Both the position numbers and the translations under genes were made by a program. A stretch of DNA of 64,000 nucleotides from Allobosea sp. WAO (GTDB taxonomy: Bacteria > Pseudomonadota > Alphaproteobacteria > Rhizobiales > Beijerinckiaceae): positions 682,001 through 746,000 of the forward strand of contig NZ_JXTJ01000004.1 of NCBI RefSeq assembly GCF_001509835.1. Reading direction: 5' to 3'. Positions 1 through 8,885 of the stretch are shown piece by piece (position 1 is the first letter of the stretch; every line of letters begins with the position of its first letter). The notes below the pieces were generated by a model. The model saw nothing but the letters and a program-made list of their open reading frames with translations, was not told where the DNA came from and did no database searches.

Positions 1-550
1 GATCGAGACCGATGTCGAGATGATCGAGGCCGCCGCGAGCTTCGGCTTCAAGGTCTATTACGGCGACGGCACCCGCGCGGACATCCTGCACGCCTCGGGC
101 GCGCATCATGCCGAGGCGATCCTGGTCTGCGTCGAGAACCGCGACACCGCGAACGCGATCGTGCGGGTGGCCCAGGCCGAGTTCCCGCATGCAAAGCTCT
201 TCGTCCGCTCCTTCGACCGCGGCCATTCCATGGACCTGATCCGCGCCGGGGTGGAGTACCAGATCCGCGAGACCTTCGAATCCGCCATGGTCTTCGGCGG
301 CGAGGTCTTGCGCGCGCTGGGCGTGCCGGAGGACGAGGTCGTCGAGATCGTCGAGGATGTTCGCCGCCGCGACGCCGAACGGCTCGACCTCCAGGTCGCG
401 AGCGACATCCATGCCGGCCTCGACCTGCTACACAGCAACCAGCCGACTCCCGCCCCGCTCACCAAGCCGAAGACGGTCGGCACGGTGATCGGTGATCTGC
501 CGGACGTGGCCGTCGCCGGCATCGCCGCAGCACGGCCGCCGTCACCTTAG
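1..550 (+). CDS. Kef-type K+ efflux protein, C-terminal fragment (5' end outside window)
   Basis: Open from the first base (frame starts at base 2) with no start in the window, so this is only the last 182 codons or so. The readable part matches the second half of an RCK/TrkA-N nucleotide-binding domain as found at the C-terminus of KefB/KefC proteins: the motif GFKVYYGDGTR, then ILVCVENRDTAN, a FPHAKLFVRSFDR strand and the RETFES helix. In Kef antiporters this cytosolic domain binds NAD(H) and glutathione adducts and gates K+/H+ exchange. The missing upstream part should carry about 12 membrane helices. The last 60 residues are low-complexity, Pro-rich and poorly conserved. Assignment to Kef rather than another RCK protein rests on these motifs only. 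Confidence 0.8.
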   Translation, partial: IETDVEMIEAAASFGFKVYYGDGTRADILHASGAHHAEAILVCVENRDTANAIVRVAQAEFPHAKLFVRSFDRGHSMDLIRAGVEYQIRETFESAMVFGGEVLRALGVPEDEVVEIVEDVRRRDAERLDLQVASDIHAGLDLLHSNQPTPAPLTKPKTVGTVIGDLPDVAVAGIAAARPPSP

Positions 551-579
551 AGGAGGAAGGCCTCCGGCGGTGCGGCGCC

Positions 580-685
580 GTCATTCCCGGGCGAAGCGCA
601 GCGCAGACCCGGGAATCTCATGACGCGAAGGTGCAGGCCGGAGCCTCATCCGGCCTGAGATGGTCGGGTCAAGCCCGACCATGAC
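580..685. repeat. Extragenic palindromic repeat (copy 1)
   Basis: The 241-bp gap 551-791 holds a palindromic element starting GTCATTCCCGGGCG and ending CCCGACCATGAC, with internal complementary blocks (ATCTCATGACG, CATCCGGCC/GGCCTGAG). It is followed at 706-756 by a 51-bp tail that recurs after copy 2. It belongs to a family of at least seven such elements in this window. Confidence 0.75.
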
Positions 686-791
686 GCCAGGCCTCGCCGA
701 GCAAGAAGCGATTCCGCTTCAGCGCCTTGGCAGCCAAACCTGAATCGAGCTCTGAGCCGGCGCCGGATCGCAGGAGCAGGCGCCGATCCCG

Positions 792-1082
792 TCACGGAAA
801 CATCAGCGGCAGCGGCTCGGCCTGCCAGGTCGCTTCGAGCGCGAGCAGCCTGATGGCGGCCGGAGCTACCCCTTCGCCAGCAGCCTCGGCGGCAAAACGT
901 GCCGCCTCGACCGCATCCGGGAAGCCGACCGCCAGCACGACGCTGGCGGACGGCGCGCGGTCGCGGGCGACGAAGCTGAGCTTCGCGCGTCCGCTAAGGC
1001 CGAGCCGGCCGACACGCGCCAGCAGCGTCTCGCGCAGATCATCGCGCTCCGCCGCGATCTCACAGAGGACGAGCGCCTCCAT
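792..1082 (-). CDS. Conserved-looking hypothetical protein, 96 aa
   Basis: Small acidic alpha/beta-looking protein without recognised domain, beginning MEALVLCEIAAERDD. It is encoded immediately downstream of acdS on the same strand: the ATG at 1082 follows the acdS stop (1088-1090) by 5 bp, and an alternative in-frame TTG at 1091 would overlap that stop. This tight coupling is the main reason to believe it is translated. No signal peptide or membrane segment is visible. A function connected with ACC metabolism is only suggested by position. An opposite-strand frame of similar length exists over the same bases but lacks comparable context. Confidence 0.55.
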   Translation of the reverse strand: MEALVLCEIAAERDDLRETLLARVGRLGLSGRAKLSFVARDRAPSASVVLAVGFPDAVEAARFAAEAAGEGVAPAAIRLLALEATWQAEPLPLMFP

Positions 1083-1087
1083 GGCGC

Positions 1088-2098
1088 TCAACCATTGCGG
1101 AAGGTGTAGCTGTAGCCGTTGATCGCCGGCACGCCGCCGAGATGGGCGTAGAGCACCTTAGATCCAGCCGGGAAGAAGCCCTTCCTCACGAGGTCGATCA
1201 TGCCCTGCATCGATTTCCCCTCATAGACGGGGTCGGTCATCATGCCCTCGAGCCGGGCCGACAGGCGGATCGCCTCGATCGTCTCCTTGGAGGGCACGCC
1301 ATAGACCGGATAGGCGTAGTCCTCGTTCAGCACGATATCGTCGGCCGTGATGTCCTTGCCGCCGACCAGCTCGGAGGTCTTCTGCGCGATGTCGAGCACC
1401 TGCGCCTTCGTCTGCGCCGGAGTGGCGGAAGCGTCGATGCCGATCACCTTGCGCTGGCGACCATCCTTGGCGAAGCCGACGACCATGCCGGCATGGGTCG
1501 ATCCGGTGACGGTGCAGACGACGATGTAGTCGAAGGTGAAGCCGAGCGCTTCTTCCTGCGCCCTCACCTCCTCGGCGAAGCCGACATAGCCGAGCCCGCC
1601 GAACTTGTGCACGGAGGCACCGGCCGGGATCGCGTAGGGCTTGCCGCCCTTGGCCTTCACATCCGCCAGCGCGTTTTCCCAGCTCGCGCGGATGCCGATG
1701 TCGAACCCCTCGTCGACCAGCTCGACATGCGCGCCCATCACCCGCGACATCAGGATATTGCCGACCCGGTCATAGACCGCGTCCTCATGCGGCACCCAGC
1801 TTTCCTGAACGAGGCGGCATTTCATGCCGATCTTGGCGGCCGTCGCTGCGACCATGCGGGTGTGGTTCGACTGAACGCCGCCGATCGAGACCAGCGTGTC
1901 AGCGCCGGACGCGATCGCATCGGGGACGATGTATTCAAGCTTGCGCAGCTTGTTGCCACCGAAGGCGAGGCCGGAATTGCAGTCCTCTCGCTTGGCATAG
2001 AGCTCGACCCCGCCACCGAGATGCGCGGAGAGCCGCGACAGCTTCTCGATCGGCGACAGCCCGAAGGTCAGGGGATAGCGTTCGAACTTGGCGAGCAT
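1088..2098 (-). CDS. acdS: 1-aminocyclopropane-1-carboxylate (ACC) deaminase
   Basis: PLP enzyme that cleaves ACC, the plant ethylene precursor, to 2-oxobutyrate and ammonia. The 336-aa length is typical. The PLP lysine lies in [10 protein letters not shown] (Lys50). The residues that separate true ACC deaminase from D-cysteine desulfhydrase are present: Tyr292-Glu293 in PVYEGKSM and Leu320 in HLGG (Pseudomonas Tyr294, Glu295, Leu322). The start at 2098 is chosen because AGAAGGGAAA stands just upstream; a longer frame begins ten codons earlier. It is divergent from acdR with a 156-bp spacer, the usual arrangement for Lrp-type control by AcdR. Presence suggests plant association and use of ACC as nitrogen source, which is inference from family knowledge. 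Confidence 0.95.
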   Translation of the reverse strand: MLAKFERYPLTFGLSPIEKLSRLSAHLGGGVELYAKREDCNSGLAFGGNKLRKLEYIVPDAIASGADTLVSIGGVQSNHTRMVAATAAKIGMKCRLVQESWVPHEDAVYDRVGNILMSRVMGAHVELVDEGFDIGIRASWENALADVKAKGGKPYAIPAGASVHKFGGLGYVGFAEEVRAQEEALGFTFDYIVVCTVTGSTHAGMVVGFAKDGRQRKVIGIDASATPAQTKAQVLDIAQKTSELVGGKDITADDIVLNEDYAYPVYGVPSKETIEAIRLSARLEGMMTDPVYEGKSMQGMIDLVRKGFFPAGSKVLYAHLGGVPAINGYSYTFRNG

Positions 2099-2254
2099 GG
2101 CGGGTTTCCCTTCTGAAATGGCCCGCAAACGCTAGCAAAACGGCCCTGAAAGGTGCTCCCGAACTTGGTTCGCAATTTTCTCTCTGCTTTCGCCAAACCT
2201 GTCATCTGCTAGGCTATGGCGACATTGATGGCAGCCAAAACGGAAGAATCGTTC
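2099..2254. promoter_or_regulatory. acdS-acdR divergent control region
   Basis: The 156-bp spacer between the two divergent starts must hold both promoters and, by analogy with other acdR-acdS loci, the AcdR binding site. It is locally AT-richer than the genes (for example around 2165-2215, with TTCGCAATTTTCTCTC). I could not pin down an exact Lrp box by eye. Confidence 0.4.
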
Positions 2255-2719
2255 ATGGAGCCGGAACTCGACCGCACCGACCTCAAGATCCTGCGACTGC
2301 TGCAAGCCGATGGGCGCATGGGCAATGCCGAGATCGCCAAGCGCGTGAACACCAGCGCGGCCACCTGTCATCGCCGCATCCAGCGCCTGTTCGCCGAGGG
2401 GTATGTCACCGGCGTCAGGGCGCAGATCGACCCGCACAAGGTCGACAAAGGCACGCTCGCCATTGTCGGCGTGGTGCTCGACCGCTCGACGCCGGAGAGT
2501 TTTGGCCTGTTCGAAGAGGCGGTGAAGCAGCTCCCCGTCGTGCTCGACTGCCACATCGTCGCCGGCGATTTCGACTATTTCCTCAAGATCCGCGTGCGCG
2601 ACCTCGCCGACTTCAACAAGCTGCATGCCAAGGCGCTGCTCGCCCTGCCCGGCGTGCGCCAGACCCGCACCTTCTTCGTGATGAAGGAGGTCATCGACAA
2701 CGCGCCGCTGGAGTTTTGA
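2255..2719 (+). CDS. acdR: Lrp/AsnC-family regulator of ACC deaminase
   Basis: 154-aa Lrp/AsnC protein. An N-terminal winged helix-turn-helix (residues about 5-60: LDRTDLKILRLLQADGRMG, then NAEIAKRVNTSAATCHRRIQ) is followed by an AsnC ligand-binding RAM domain. The start at 2255 is taken because GGAAG lies 8 bp upstream and the protein then begins MEPELDRTDLKI, as Lrp proteins do; an in-frame ATG at 2216 would add 13 unrelated residues. The gene is divergent from acdS, and AcdR activates acdS in response to ACC and oxygen status in characterised strains. The symbol is given from this linkage; the family alone would not prove it. Confidence 0.88.
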   Translation: MEPELDRTDLKILRLLQADGRMGNAEIAKRVNTSAATCHRRIQRLFAEGYVTGVRAQIDPHKVDKGTLAIVGVVLDRSTPESFGLFEEAVKQLPVVLDCHIVAGDFDYFLKIRVRDLADFNKLHAKALLALPGVRQTRTFFVMKEVIDNAPLEF

Positions 2720-2767
2720 AGGGGGCGCTGCCGAGCAGCTGACCCTGAATTAGCGGGGCAGGTCTCC

Positions 2768-2917
2768 GTCATGCTCGCCCTTGTGGCGAGCATCCACGTC
2801 TTGAACACGGCATTCTATCAGCCGGGCAAGACGTGGATGGTCGGGAACAAGCCCGACCATGACGGAAAGCGATTCCGCCTCAACGCATTGGCCGTCAGAC
2901 CTGAATCAACCTTTGAA
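2768..2917. repeat. Extragenic palindromic repeat (copy 2) with tail running into urtE
   Basis: A palindrome GTCATGCTCGCC...GACCATGAC occupies 2768-2863. It is followed at 2867-2917 by a tail that matches the tail of copy 1 (706-756) at about 41 of 51 positions by eye. The tail covers the stop codon and last codons of urtE (2895-2917), so the C-terminal residues of UrtE appear to be encoded by the repeat. Confidence 0.7.
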
Positions 2918-3590
2918 CCTGCGCGCCATCTAGCTCCGCCATCGGTCCGGCCAGCACGACCTCGCCGCGGTCCATCACGAACATCGTGTCGGCAAGGTCG
3001 CGAGCGAAGTCGAAATACTGCTCGACCAGCACGATCGCCATGCCACCCTTTTGACGGAGGTAGTCGATGGCGCGGCCGATATCCTTGATGATCGAAGGCT
3101 GGATGCCCTCGGTCGGCTCGTCCAGCACCAGCAGCCTGGGTCGGGTGACCAGCGCCCGCGCAATCGCGAGCTGCTGCTGCTGGCCACCCGAGAGGTCTCC
3201 GCCGCGCCGGCCGAGCATCGACTTCAGCACGGGGAACAGGTCGAACAGTTCGTTCGGGATGTAGCGTTCCTTGCGGGGCAAGGGCGCGAAGCCGGTTTCG
3301 AGGTTCTCCTTCACCGTCAGGAGCGGGAAGACCTCGCGGCCCTGCGGCACGAAGGCGATGCCGGCGCGGGCCCTCGCCTCGCTGCGCAGGGTCGATATAT
3401 CCTGGCCGTCGAGGCGGACATGGCCGCCGGAGATCGGCTGCTGGCCGACGATCGCGCGCATCAGCGAGGTCTTGCCGACGCCGTTGCGGCCCATCACGCA
3501 GGTCACCTTACCGATCTCGGCGGTGAGCGAGACGCGCCGCAGAGCCTGGGCGGCGCCGTAATGGAGATCGATGGCTTCGACGCTCAGCAT
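2895..3590 (-). CDS. urtE: Urea ABC transporter, ATP-binding subunit UrtE
   Basis: 231-aa LivF-like ATPase that powers urea import together with UrtD. Walker A is GRNGVGKTS, the signature motif LSGGQQQQLAIARAL, and Walker B LLVLDEPTEGIQPS; the H-loop position is LVEQYFDFA. The start is the ATG at 3590, giving MLSVEAIDLHYG, the usual beginning of the family; an upstream TTG at 3623 is less likely. It is the last gene of urtABCDE, separated from urtD by 196 bp that contain a palindromic repeat, so the distal gene may be expressed at a different level. The final residues (RLIQV) lie in repeat sequence and differ from the usual UrtE ending. Confidence 0.95.
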   Translation of the reverse strand: MLSVEAIDLHYGAAQALRRVSLTAEIGKVTCVMGRNGVGKTSLMRAIVGQQPISGGHVRLDGQDISTLRSEARARAGIAFVPQGREVFPLLTVKENLETGFAPLPRKERYIPNELFDLFPVLKSMLGRRGGDLSGGQQQQLAIARALVTRPRLLVLDEPTEGIQPSIIKDIGRAIDYLRQKGGMAIVLVEQYFDFARDLADTMFVMDRGEVVLAGPMAELDGAQVQRLIQV

Positions 3591-3634
3591 GGGAGGTTTC
3601 CTGAACACGCCGCGGCTTTGCAAAGAAGGCCGCC

Positions 3635-3739
3635 GTCATCCTGGCCGGAGCGAAGCGGAGCGCCGGGATCCATCGTACAGCTCCAGAGCACTACGATGGG
3701 TCCCGGAGCTGCGCCGCTTCGCGGCTTGTCCAGGATGAC
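3635..3739. repeat. Extragenic palindromic repeat (copy 3), between urtD and urtE
   Basis: Long imperfect palindrome GTCATCCTGGCCGG...CCAGGATGAC with an inner inverted pair ATCCATCGTA/TACGATGGGT. In RNA it would form a strong hairpin between the last two genes of the urt operon. Confidence 0.75.
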
Positions 3740-3786
3740 CGCGCGGTTTGAAGATCGGTCGTTGCGAGTGGAATGAGCCATGGCCC

Positions 3787-4551
3787 TCACCGCCCCAGAT
3801 AGACTTCGACGACGCGCTCATTGGCGCTGACCTGATCGAGCGGCCCTTCGGCCAGCACCGAGCCCTCGTGCAGCACCGTCACCTTGACGCCGAGCTCGCG
3901 GATGAAGCCCATATCGTGCTCGACCACGATCACCGAATGATCCCGCGCGATCTCCTTGAGCAGCACCGCGGTCTGCGCCGTCTCGCCATCGGTCATGCCG
4001 GCGGCCGGCTCGTCGACGAGCAGGAGCTTGGGATCTTGGGCGAGCAGCATGCCGATCTCGAGCCACTGTTTCTGCCCGTGCGAGAGCGAGCCGGCGAGGC
4101 GCTCGCGCTTGTCGGCGAGCTTGACGATGCCGAGAATGTCGTCGATCCGCTTTTGCTGCGCGCTCGCCGTCTGCCAGAACAGCGTCTTCAGCACGGTGCG
4201 CTGCGACTTCAGCGCAAGCAGGATGTTGTCCTCGATCGTGTGGAAGTCGAACACGGTCGGCTTCTGGAACTTCCGGCCGATGCCGAGATTGGCGATCGCC
4301 GCCTCGTCGAGCCGGGTCAGATCGACCGAGCCGCCGAACATCACCGTGCCTTCGTCGGGCCGGGTCTTGCCGGTGATGATGTCCATCATCGTCGTCTTGC
4401 CGGCGCCGTTCGGGCCGATGATGGCGCGCATCTCGCCGGGCGCGATGGTCAGCGACAGGCCGCGGATCGCCTTGAAGCCGTCGAAGGAGACGCTGACGCC
4501 GTCGAGATAGAGCAGCGAGGAGGTGAGAGCGCCGGGCACGGGAGCGTTCAT
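3787..4551 (-). CDS. urtD: Urea ABC transporter, ATP-binding subunit UrtD
   Basis: 254-aa LivG-like ATPase of the urea importer. Walker A is GPNGAGKTT, the signature the variant LSHGQKQWLEIGMLL typical of UrtD, and Walker B LLLVDEPAAGMTD. The start at 4551 (MNAPVPGAL) lies 5 bp after the urtC stop, so the two are translationally coupled; an open extension upstream in the same frame runs back into urtC and is not coding. It is predicted to sit on the cytoplasmic face with UrtE, driving UrtB/UrtC. Confidence 0.95.
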   Translation of the reverse strand: MNAPVPGALTSSLLYLDGVSVSFDGFKAIRGLSLTIAPGEMRAIIGPNGAGKTTMMDIITGKTRPDEGTVMFGGSVDLTRLDEAAIANLGIGRKFQKPTVFDFHTIEDNILLALKSQRTVLKTLFWQTASAQQKRIDDILGIVKLADKRERLAGSLSHGQKQWLEIGMLLAQDPKLLLVDEPAAGMTDGETAQTAVLLKEIARDHSVIVVEHDMGFIRELGVKVTVLHEGSVLAEGPLDQVSANERVVEVYLGR

Positions 4552-4556
4552 CGCAT

Positions 4557-5696
4557 CTACTCCGCCGGAGCCGGCTCGGCCGCCGGCAGGGCCGCGGGCT
4601 TGCGCCGCTTCTCCCACCAGCCCTGCGCGGTGCCCAGAATGCCCTTGGGCATGAACAGGGTGACGAAGACGAAGAGCACGCCGAGGGCGAACAGCCAGTA
4701 CGGCGCCATGAAGCCGGAGGTGAACATCGTCTTCGCCCAGTTGACGACGACGGCGCCGAGCGCCGCGCCGACCAGCGTGCCGCGCCCGCCGACCGCGACC
4801 CAGATCACCGTCTCGATCGAATTCGCCGGGGCGAACTCGCCGGGATTGATGATGCCGACCTGCGGCACGTAGAGCGCCCCCGCGACGCCGGCCATGCAGG
4901 CCGAGACCGTGAAGACGAAGAGCTTGAAGCGGTCGACCCGGTAGCCGAGGAAACGCGTCCGGGATTCCGCGTCACGGATCGCGATCACCACCTTGCCGAG
5001 CTTCGACGAGACGATGCCGCGGGCGATCAGGAAGCCGGAGGCGAGCATCACGCAGGTCATGGCGAAGAGCGCGGCGCGTGTCGTCTGCGCCTGCACGCTG
5101 AAGCCGAGGATGTCCTTGAAATCGGTCAGCCCGTTATTGCCGCCGAAGCCCATGTCATTGCGGAAGAAGGCGAGCAGCAGCGCATAGGTCAGCGCCTGGG
5201 TGATGATCGAGAGATACACGCCGGTGACGCGGCTGCGGAAGGCGAACCAGCCGAAGACGAAGGCGAGCAGCCCGGGAACGGCCAGCACCATCAGCATGGC
5301 AAAGGGGAAGGACGAGAAGCCCCACCAGTACCAGGGCAGCTCCTGCCAGTTCAGGAACACCATGAAATCGGGCAGCACCGGATTGCCGTAGACGCCGCGC
5401 GAGCCGATCTGGCGCATCAGGTACATGCCCATCGCATAGCCGCCGAGCGCGAAGAAGGCGCCATGGCCGAGCGAGAGGATGCCGCAATAGCCCCAGACCA
5501 GATCGAGCGAGAGCGCGAGCAGCGCGTAGCAGAGGTATTTGCCCCAGAGCGACATCGTCGCGGTCGAGACATGGAAGGGCGAGCCGGCCGGGACCAGCAG
5601 GTTCGCCAGCGGCACCAGCAGGCCGATCGCGGCGACGAGCGCGAGGAAGACGTAGCCTCGCCTATCCATGTTCGAGAGCAGGAAGCGGCTGATCAT
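4557..5696 (-). CDS. urtC: Urea ABC transporter, permease subunit UrtC
   Basis: 379-aa LivM-type permease with about ten hydrophobic segments, among them VFLALVAAIGLLVPLANLL near the N-terminus. The inner permease motif includes GYCGILSLGHGAFFALGGYAMGM and the late GGRGTLVGAALGAVVVN. The start at 5696 (MISRFLLSN) overlaps the stop of urtB by 4 bp (ATGA), showing translational coupling. The C-terminus ends in a short Ala/Pro tail. It acts in the inner membrane as partner of UrtB. Confidence 0.95.
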   Translation of the reverse strand: MISRFLLSNMDRRGYVFLALVAAIGLLVPLANLLVPAGSPFHVSTATMSLWGKYLCYALLALSLDLVWGYCGILSLGHGAFFALGGYAMGMYLMRQIGSRGVYGNPVLPDFMVFLNWQELPWYWWGFSSFPFAMLMVLAVPGLLAFVFGWFAFRSRVTGVYLSIITQALTYALLLAFFRNDMGFGGNNGLTDFKDILGFSVQAQTTRAALFAMTCVMLASGFLIARGIVSSKLGKVVIAIRDAESRTRFLGYRVDRFKLFVFTVSACMAGVAGALYVPQVGIINPGEFAPANSIETVIWVAVGGRGTLVGAALGAVVVNWAKTMFTSGFMAPYWLFALGVLFVFVTLFMPKGILGTAQGWWEKRRKPAALPAAEPAPAE

Positions 5697-7294
5697 GCTT
5701 CCACCGCCCTGCCCTTCAGCGCGAACAGGCCGCGCGGGCGCTTCTGGATGAACAGGATGATGAAGACGAGCAGCGCGATCTTGCCGAGCACGGCGCCGGC
5801 ATAGGGCTCGAGCAGCTTGTTGGCGACGCCGAGCGTCATCGCGCTGATCAGCGTGCCCCAGAGATTGCCGACCCCGCCGAAGACCACGACCATGAAACTG
5901 TCGATGATGTAGCTCTGGCCAAGATTGGGACTGACATTGTCGATCTGCGAGAGTGCGACGCCGGCGAGCCCGGCCACGCCCGAGCCGAGCCCGAAGGTCA
6001 GCGCGTCGATCCGGCCGGTGCGGATGCCCATCGCCGCCGCCATCCGTCGGTTCTGCGTCACGGCGCGCATCTGCAGGCCCATCGGCGTCAGTTTCAGGAT
6101 GGCAAGCAGGGCGACGAAGACCAGCGCCGCGAAGACGATGATCCAGAGCCGGTTCCAGGTGATGGCCAAGCCACCAAGCTCGAAAGCACCGGACATGAAG
6201 CTGGGCGCGCCAACTTCGCGATTGGTCGGGCCGAACGCGGTCCGCACCGCCTGCTGCAGGATCAGGCTGATGCCCCAGGTCGCCAGCAGCGTCTCCAGCG
6301 GCCTTCCATAGAGGAAGCGGATCACGCCGCGCTCGATCGCGATGCCGACCGCGCCGGCGACGATGAAGGCGGCCGGCAAGGCGAAGGCCAGCGACCAGTC
6401 GAACAGGTAGGGTGCATTGGTGCGGATCAGCTCCTGCACCACGAAGGTGGTGTAGGCGCCGAGCATCACCATCTCGCCATGGGCCATGTTGATCACGCCC
6501 ATCACGCCGAAGGTGATGGCGAGGCCGATCGCGGCGAGCAGCAGCACCGAGCCGAGCGAGAGTCCGTACCAGAGGTTCTGTCCGGCCTGCCACAAAGCGA
6601 GCTTGCCCTCGATCTCGGAGATGGCGCGCGCCTGCACCTCCTTCAGCGCCGGCGAGGCATCGCCCGGCAGGGCGCGCAGCGTCGCCAGCGCATCCTGGTC
6701 GCCGCGCTCGCGCAGCACGTCGACGGCGGCGATGCGGTCGAAGGGCGGCGCATCGGTCTTGACGATCAAGATGGCGGCCTGGGCCTCGCGCAAGGCACGG
6801 CGGGCCCTATCGTTGCTTTCGTTGGCTATCGCAGCTTCGAGCACCGGCAGCGCCGAGACGTCGCGCGCCCGGAACACCGCCTCGGCGGCGGCGACGCGCT
6901 TGGCAGGATCGGGATTGATCAGCCCGAGGCTGCCGAGCGCCGCCTGGATCGCGCGCCGGACATTGTTGTTCAGCCTGACCGCGCTGACACCGCCCGGCTC
7001 GGCGGAAAGCGCCTGCCCGGTGCGCGCGTCTAGGAAGCCGCCGTCCTTGGTCTTCGCCCCTACGGCACCGCCCCCGGCGAGCAACCGCCCATCGGCCAGC
7101 GCCTCGATGATGACGCCCGCATTCGGATGCGCGCTCTGGACGAGGATATCGACGGCGCGCGCCGTGTCCGAGAAGCTGTCGGCGTTGAATCGCGCGAAGG
7201 CTTCTTCGGCAGTCTGTGCGAAGGCGACGGCGGGCGCGGCGAGAAGCGCCACGATGACGGCCAGCATGCGTATGAGGCGGATAGCAAGAGACAT
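5693..7294 (-). CDS. urtB: Urea ABC transporter, permease subunit UrtB
   Basis: 533-aa protein. A signal peptide (residues 1-27, IRMLAVIVALLAAPAVAFAQ) is followed by an extracytoplasmic helical domain of about 200 residues that distinguishes UrtB from ordinary LivH, then a LivH-type permease (about 240-530) with the motif GVINMAHGEMVMLGAYTTF and the later GGVGNLWGTLISA. The start at 7294 (MSLAIRLIRML) is chosen because translation further upstream would run through a palindromic repeat. It is separated from urtA by 224 bp holding that repeat and overlaps urtC by 4 bp. Confidence 0.95.
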   Translation of the reverse strand: MSLAIRLIRMLAVIVALLAAPAVAFAQTAEEAFARFNADSFSDTARAVDILVQSAHPNAGVIIEALADGRLLAGGGAVGAKTKDGGFLDARTGQALSAEPGGVSAVRLNNNVRRAIQAALGSLGLINPDPAKRVAAAEAVFRARDVSALPVLEAAIANESNDRARRALREAQAAILIVKTDAPPFDRIAAVDVLRERGDQDALATLRALPGDASPALKEVQARAISEIEGKLALWQAGQNLWYGLSLGSVLLLAAIGLAITFGVMGVINMAHGEMVMLGAYTTFVVQELIRTNAPYLFDWSLAFALPAAFIVAGAVGIAIERGVIRFLYGRPLETLLATWGISLILQQAVRTAFGPTNREVGAPSFMSGAFELGGLAITWNRLWIIVFAALVFVALLAILKLTPMGLQMRAVTQNRRMAAAMGIRTGRIDALTFGLGSGVAGLAGVALSQIDNVSPNLGQSYIIDSFMVVVFGGVGNLWGTLISAMTLGVANKLLEPYAGAVLGKIALLVFIILFIQKRPRGLFALKGRAVEA

Positions 7295-7316
7295 TGTCGG
7301 AAAGTCTCGGGGTCGG

Positions 7317-7421
7317 GTCGTCCCGGGCGACCGCAGGGAGACCCGGGACCCATGCCTGAACCCTTTTCGGAAAGGCTCAGGCATGGGTCCCGGCTCTGCG
7401 CTTCGCTTCGGCCGGGACGAC
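7317..7421. repeat. Extragenic palindromic repeat (copy 4), between urtA and urtB
   Basis: Outer arms GTCGTCCCGGGCGA / CCGGGACGAC and an inner inverted pair ACCCATGCCTGA / TCAGGCATGGGT. It lies after the urtA stop and before urtB, and in the urt mRNA it would form a very stable hairpin. Such a structure between a binding-protein gene and its permease gene often stabilises the upstream message, which would raise UrtA over the membrane subunits; this role is inference. Confidence 0.75.
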
Positions 7422-7518
7422 CGAGAGGGCATTGTCAGTTCGAAGCGTAGACGGGAGCGGAAATTTGCGAGGGGCGGCCGGGCGTTGATCGACCGTGCCG
7501 CCCCTCCCCCTCGTTAAC

Positions 7519-8805
7519 TCAGGCGCCGCCGCCGCACTTGCCGGTCTTGACGTTGAAGTTGCCGCACTTCTTCTCGACCCAGTCGCCGACTAGGTCCTTC
7601 GAGCCGTCGAGTTCCTTCGACCAGGCGTCGCCGGCGACGAGGCCGGTCTTCGAGACCACGTCGAACTGGCCATCGGCCTTGATCTCGCCGATCAGCACCG
7701 GCTTGGTGATGTGGTGGTTCGGCAGCATCTTCGAGACGCCGCCGGTCAGGTTCGGCGCCTCGATGCCCGGCAGCGCGTCGATCACCTTGTCGGGATCGGT
7801 AGAGCCGGCCTTCTCGACCGCCTTCACCCACATGTTGAAGCCGATGACATGGGCTTCCATCGGGTCGTTGGTGACGGCCTTGTCGTTCTTCTTGAAGGCC
7901 TTCCACTGCTTGATGAAGGCCTCGTTCTCCGGCGTCTTGACCGACTGGAAGTAGTTCCAGGCGGCGAGATGGCCGACCAGCGGCTTGGTGTCGATGCCGG
8001 CGAGCTCCTCCTCGCCGACCGAGAAGGCCACGACCGGGATGTCGGTCGCCTTGATGCCCTGGTTGCCGAGCTCCTTGTAGAACGGCACGTTGGCGTCGCC
8101 GTTGATGGTCGAGACCACGGCGGTCTTCTTGCCGGCCGAACCGAACTTCTTGATGTCGGAGACGATGGTCTGCCAGTCGGAATGACCGAACGGCGTGTAG
8201 TTGATCAGGATGTCCTCCTTCTTCACGCCCTTGGCGAGAAGGTAGGCCTCCAGGATCTTGTTGGTGGTGCGCGGGTAGACATAGTCGGTGCCGGCGAGAA
8301 CCCAGCGTTCGACCTTCTCCTCCTTGGCGAGATAGTCGACGGCCGGGATCGCCTGCTGGTTCGGTGCGGCGCCGGTATAGAAGACGTTGCGCTCGCTCTC
8401 CTCGCCCTCGTACTGGACGGGGTAGAACAGGATCGAGTTCAGCTCCTTGAACACCGGCAGCACCGACTTGCGCGAGACGGAGGTCCAGCAGCCGAACACG
8501 GCCGCGACCTTGTCCTTGACGATCAGCTCGCGCGCCTTCTCGGCGAAGAGCGGCCAGTTCGAGGCGGGATCGACGACGACGGCCTCGAGCTTCTTGCCGA
8601 GCACGCCGCCTTTCTTGTTCTGCTCCTCGATGAGCATGAGCATGACGTCCTTCAACGTCGTCTCGGAGATCGCCATCGTGCCCGAGAGCGAGTGCAGGAT
8701 GCCGACCTTGATCGTGTCCTGCTGCGCGGCTGCGGGAAGCACCGTGGAGAGAGCCGTGGCGCCGAGGAAGGCAGCACCCAATACAACGCGACGTGTGAGC
8801 TTCAT
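7519..8805 (-). CDS. urtA: Urea ABC transporter, substrate-binding protein UrtA
   Basis: 428-aa periplasmic binding protein. A Tat-like signal (MKLTRRVVLGAAFLGATALS, cleavage after AAAQ) precedes a type-I binding fold with UrtA landmarks: VGILHSLSGTMAISE, FGCWTSVSRKSVLPVFKE and LFYPVQYEGEE. The C-terminus has the Cys pair in KKCGNFNVKTGKCGGG found in UrtA. The start at 8805 is supported by GGGGGA 8 bp upstream; an open extension upstream is Arg-rich non-coding sequence. It is first gene of the operon, under a predicted sigma-54 promoter at 8886-8900, consistent with induction by nitrogen limitation through NtrC. Confidence 0.96.
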   Translation of the reverse strand: MKLTRRVVLGAAFLGATALSTVLPAAAQQDTIKVGILHSLSGTMAISETTLKDVMLMLIEEQNKKGGVLGKKLEAVVVDPASNWPLFAEKARELIVKDKVAAVFGCWTSVSRKSVLPVFKELNSILFYPVQYEGEESERNVFYTGAAPNQQAIPAVDYLAKEEKVERWVLAGTDYVYPRTTNKILEAYLLAKGVKKEDILINYTPFGHSDWQTIVSDIKKFGSAGKKTAVVSTINGDANVPFYKELGNQGIKATDIPVVAFSVGEEELAGIDTKPLVGHLAAWNYFQSVKTPENEAFIKQWKAFKKNDKAVTNDPMEAHVIGFNMWVKAVEKAGSTDPDKVIDALPGIEAPNLTGGVSKMLPNHHITKPVLIGEIKADGQFDVVSKTGLVAGDAWSKELDGSKDLVGDWVEKKCGNFNVKTGKCGGGA

Positions 8806-8885
8806 CGAGATGTCCCCCGATCGATTCTGTTGACCGCGCCCCTGCCGGGCGCGGCGCAGCCTTGCTGGCTGGCGAAAGGAGGATC

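Noticed and set aside
4557..6593. Apparent 678-aa fusion upstream of UrtC
   Set aside because: The upstream part is urtB read in another frame; UrtC starts at 5696 with a 4-bp overlap with urtB.
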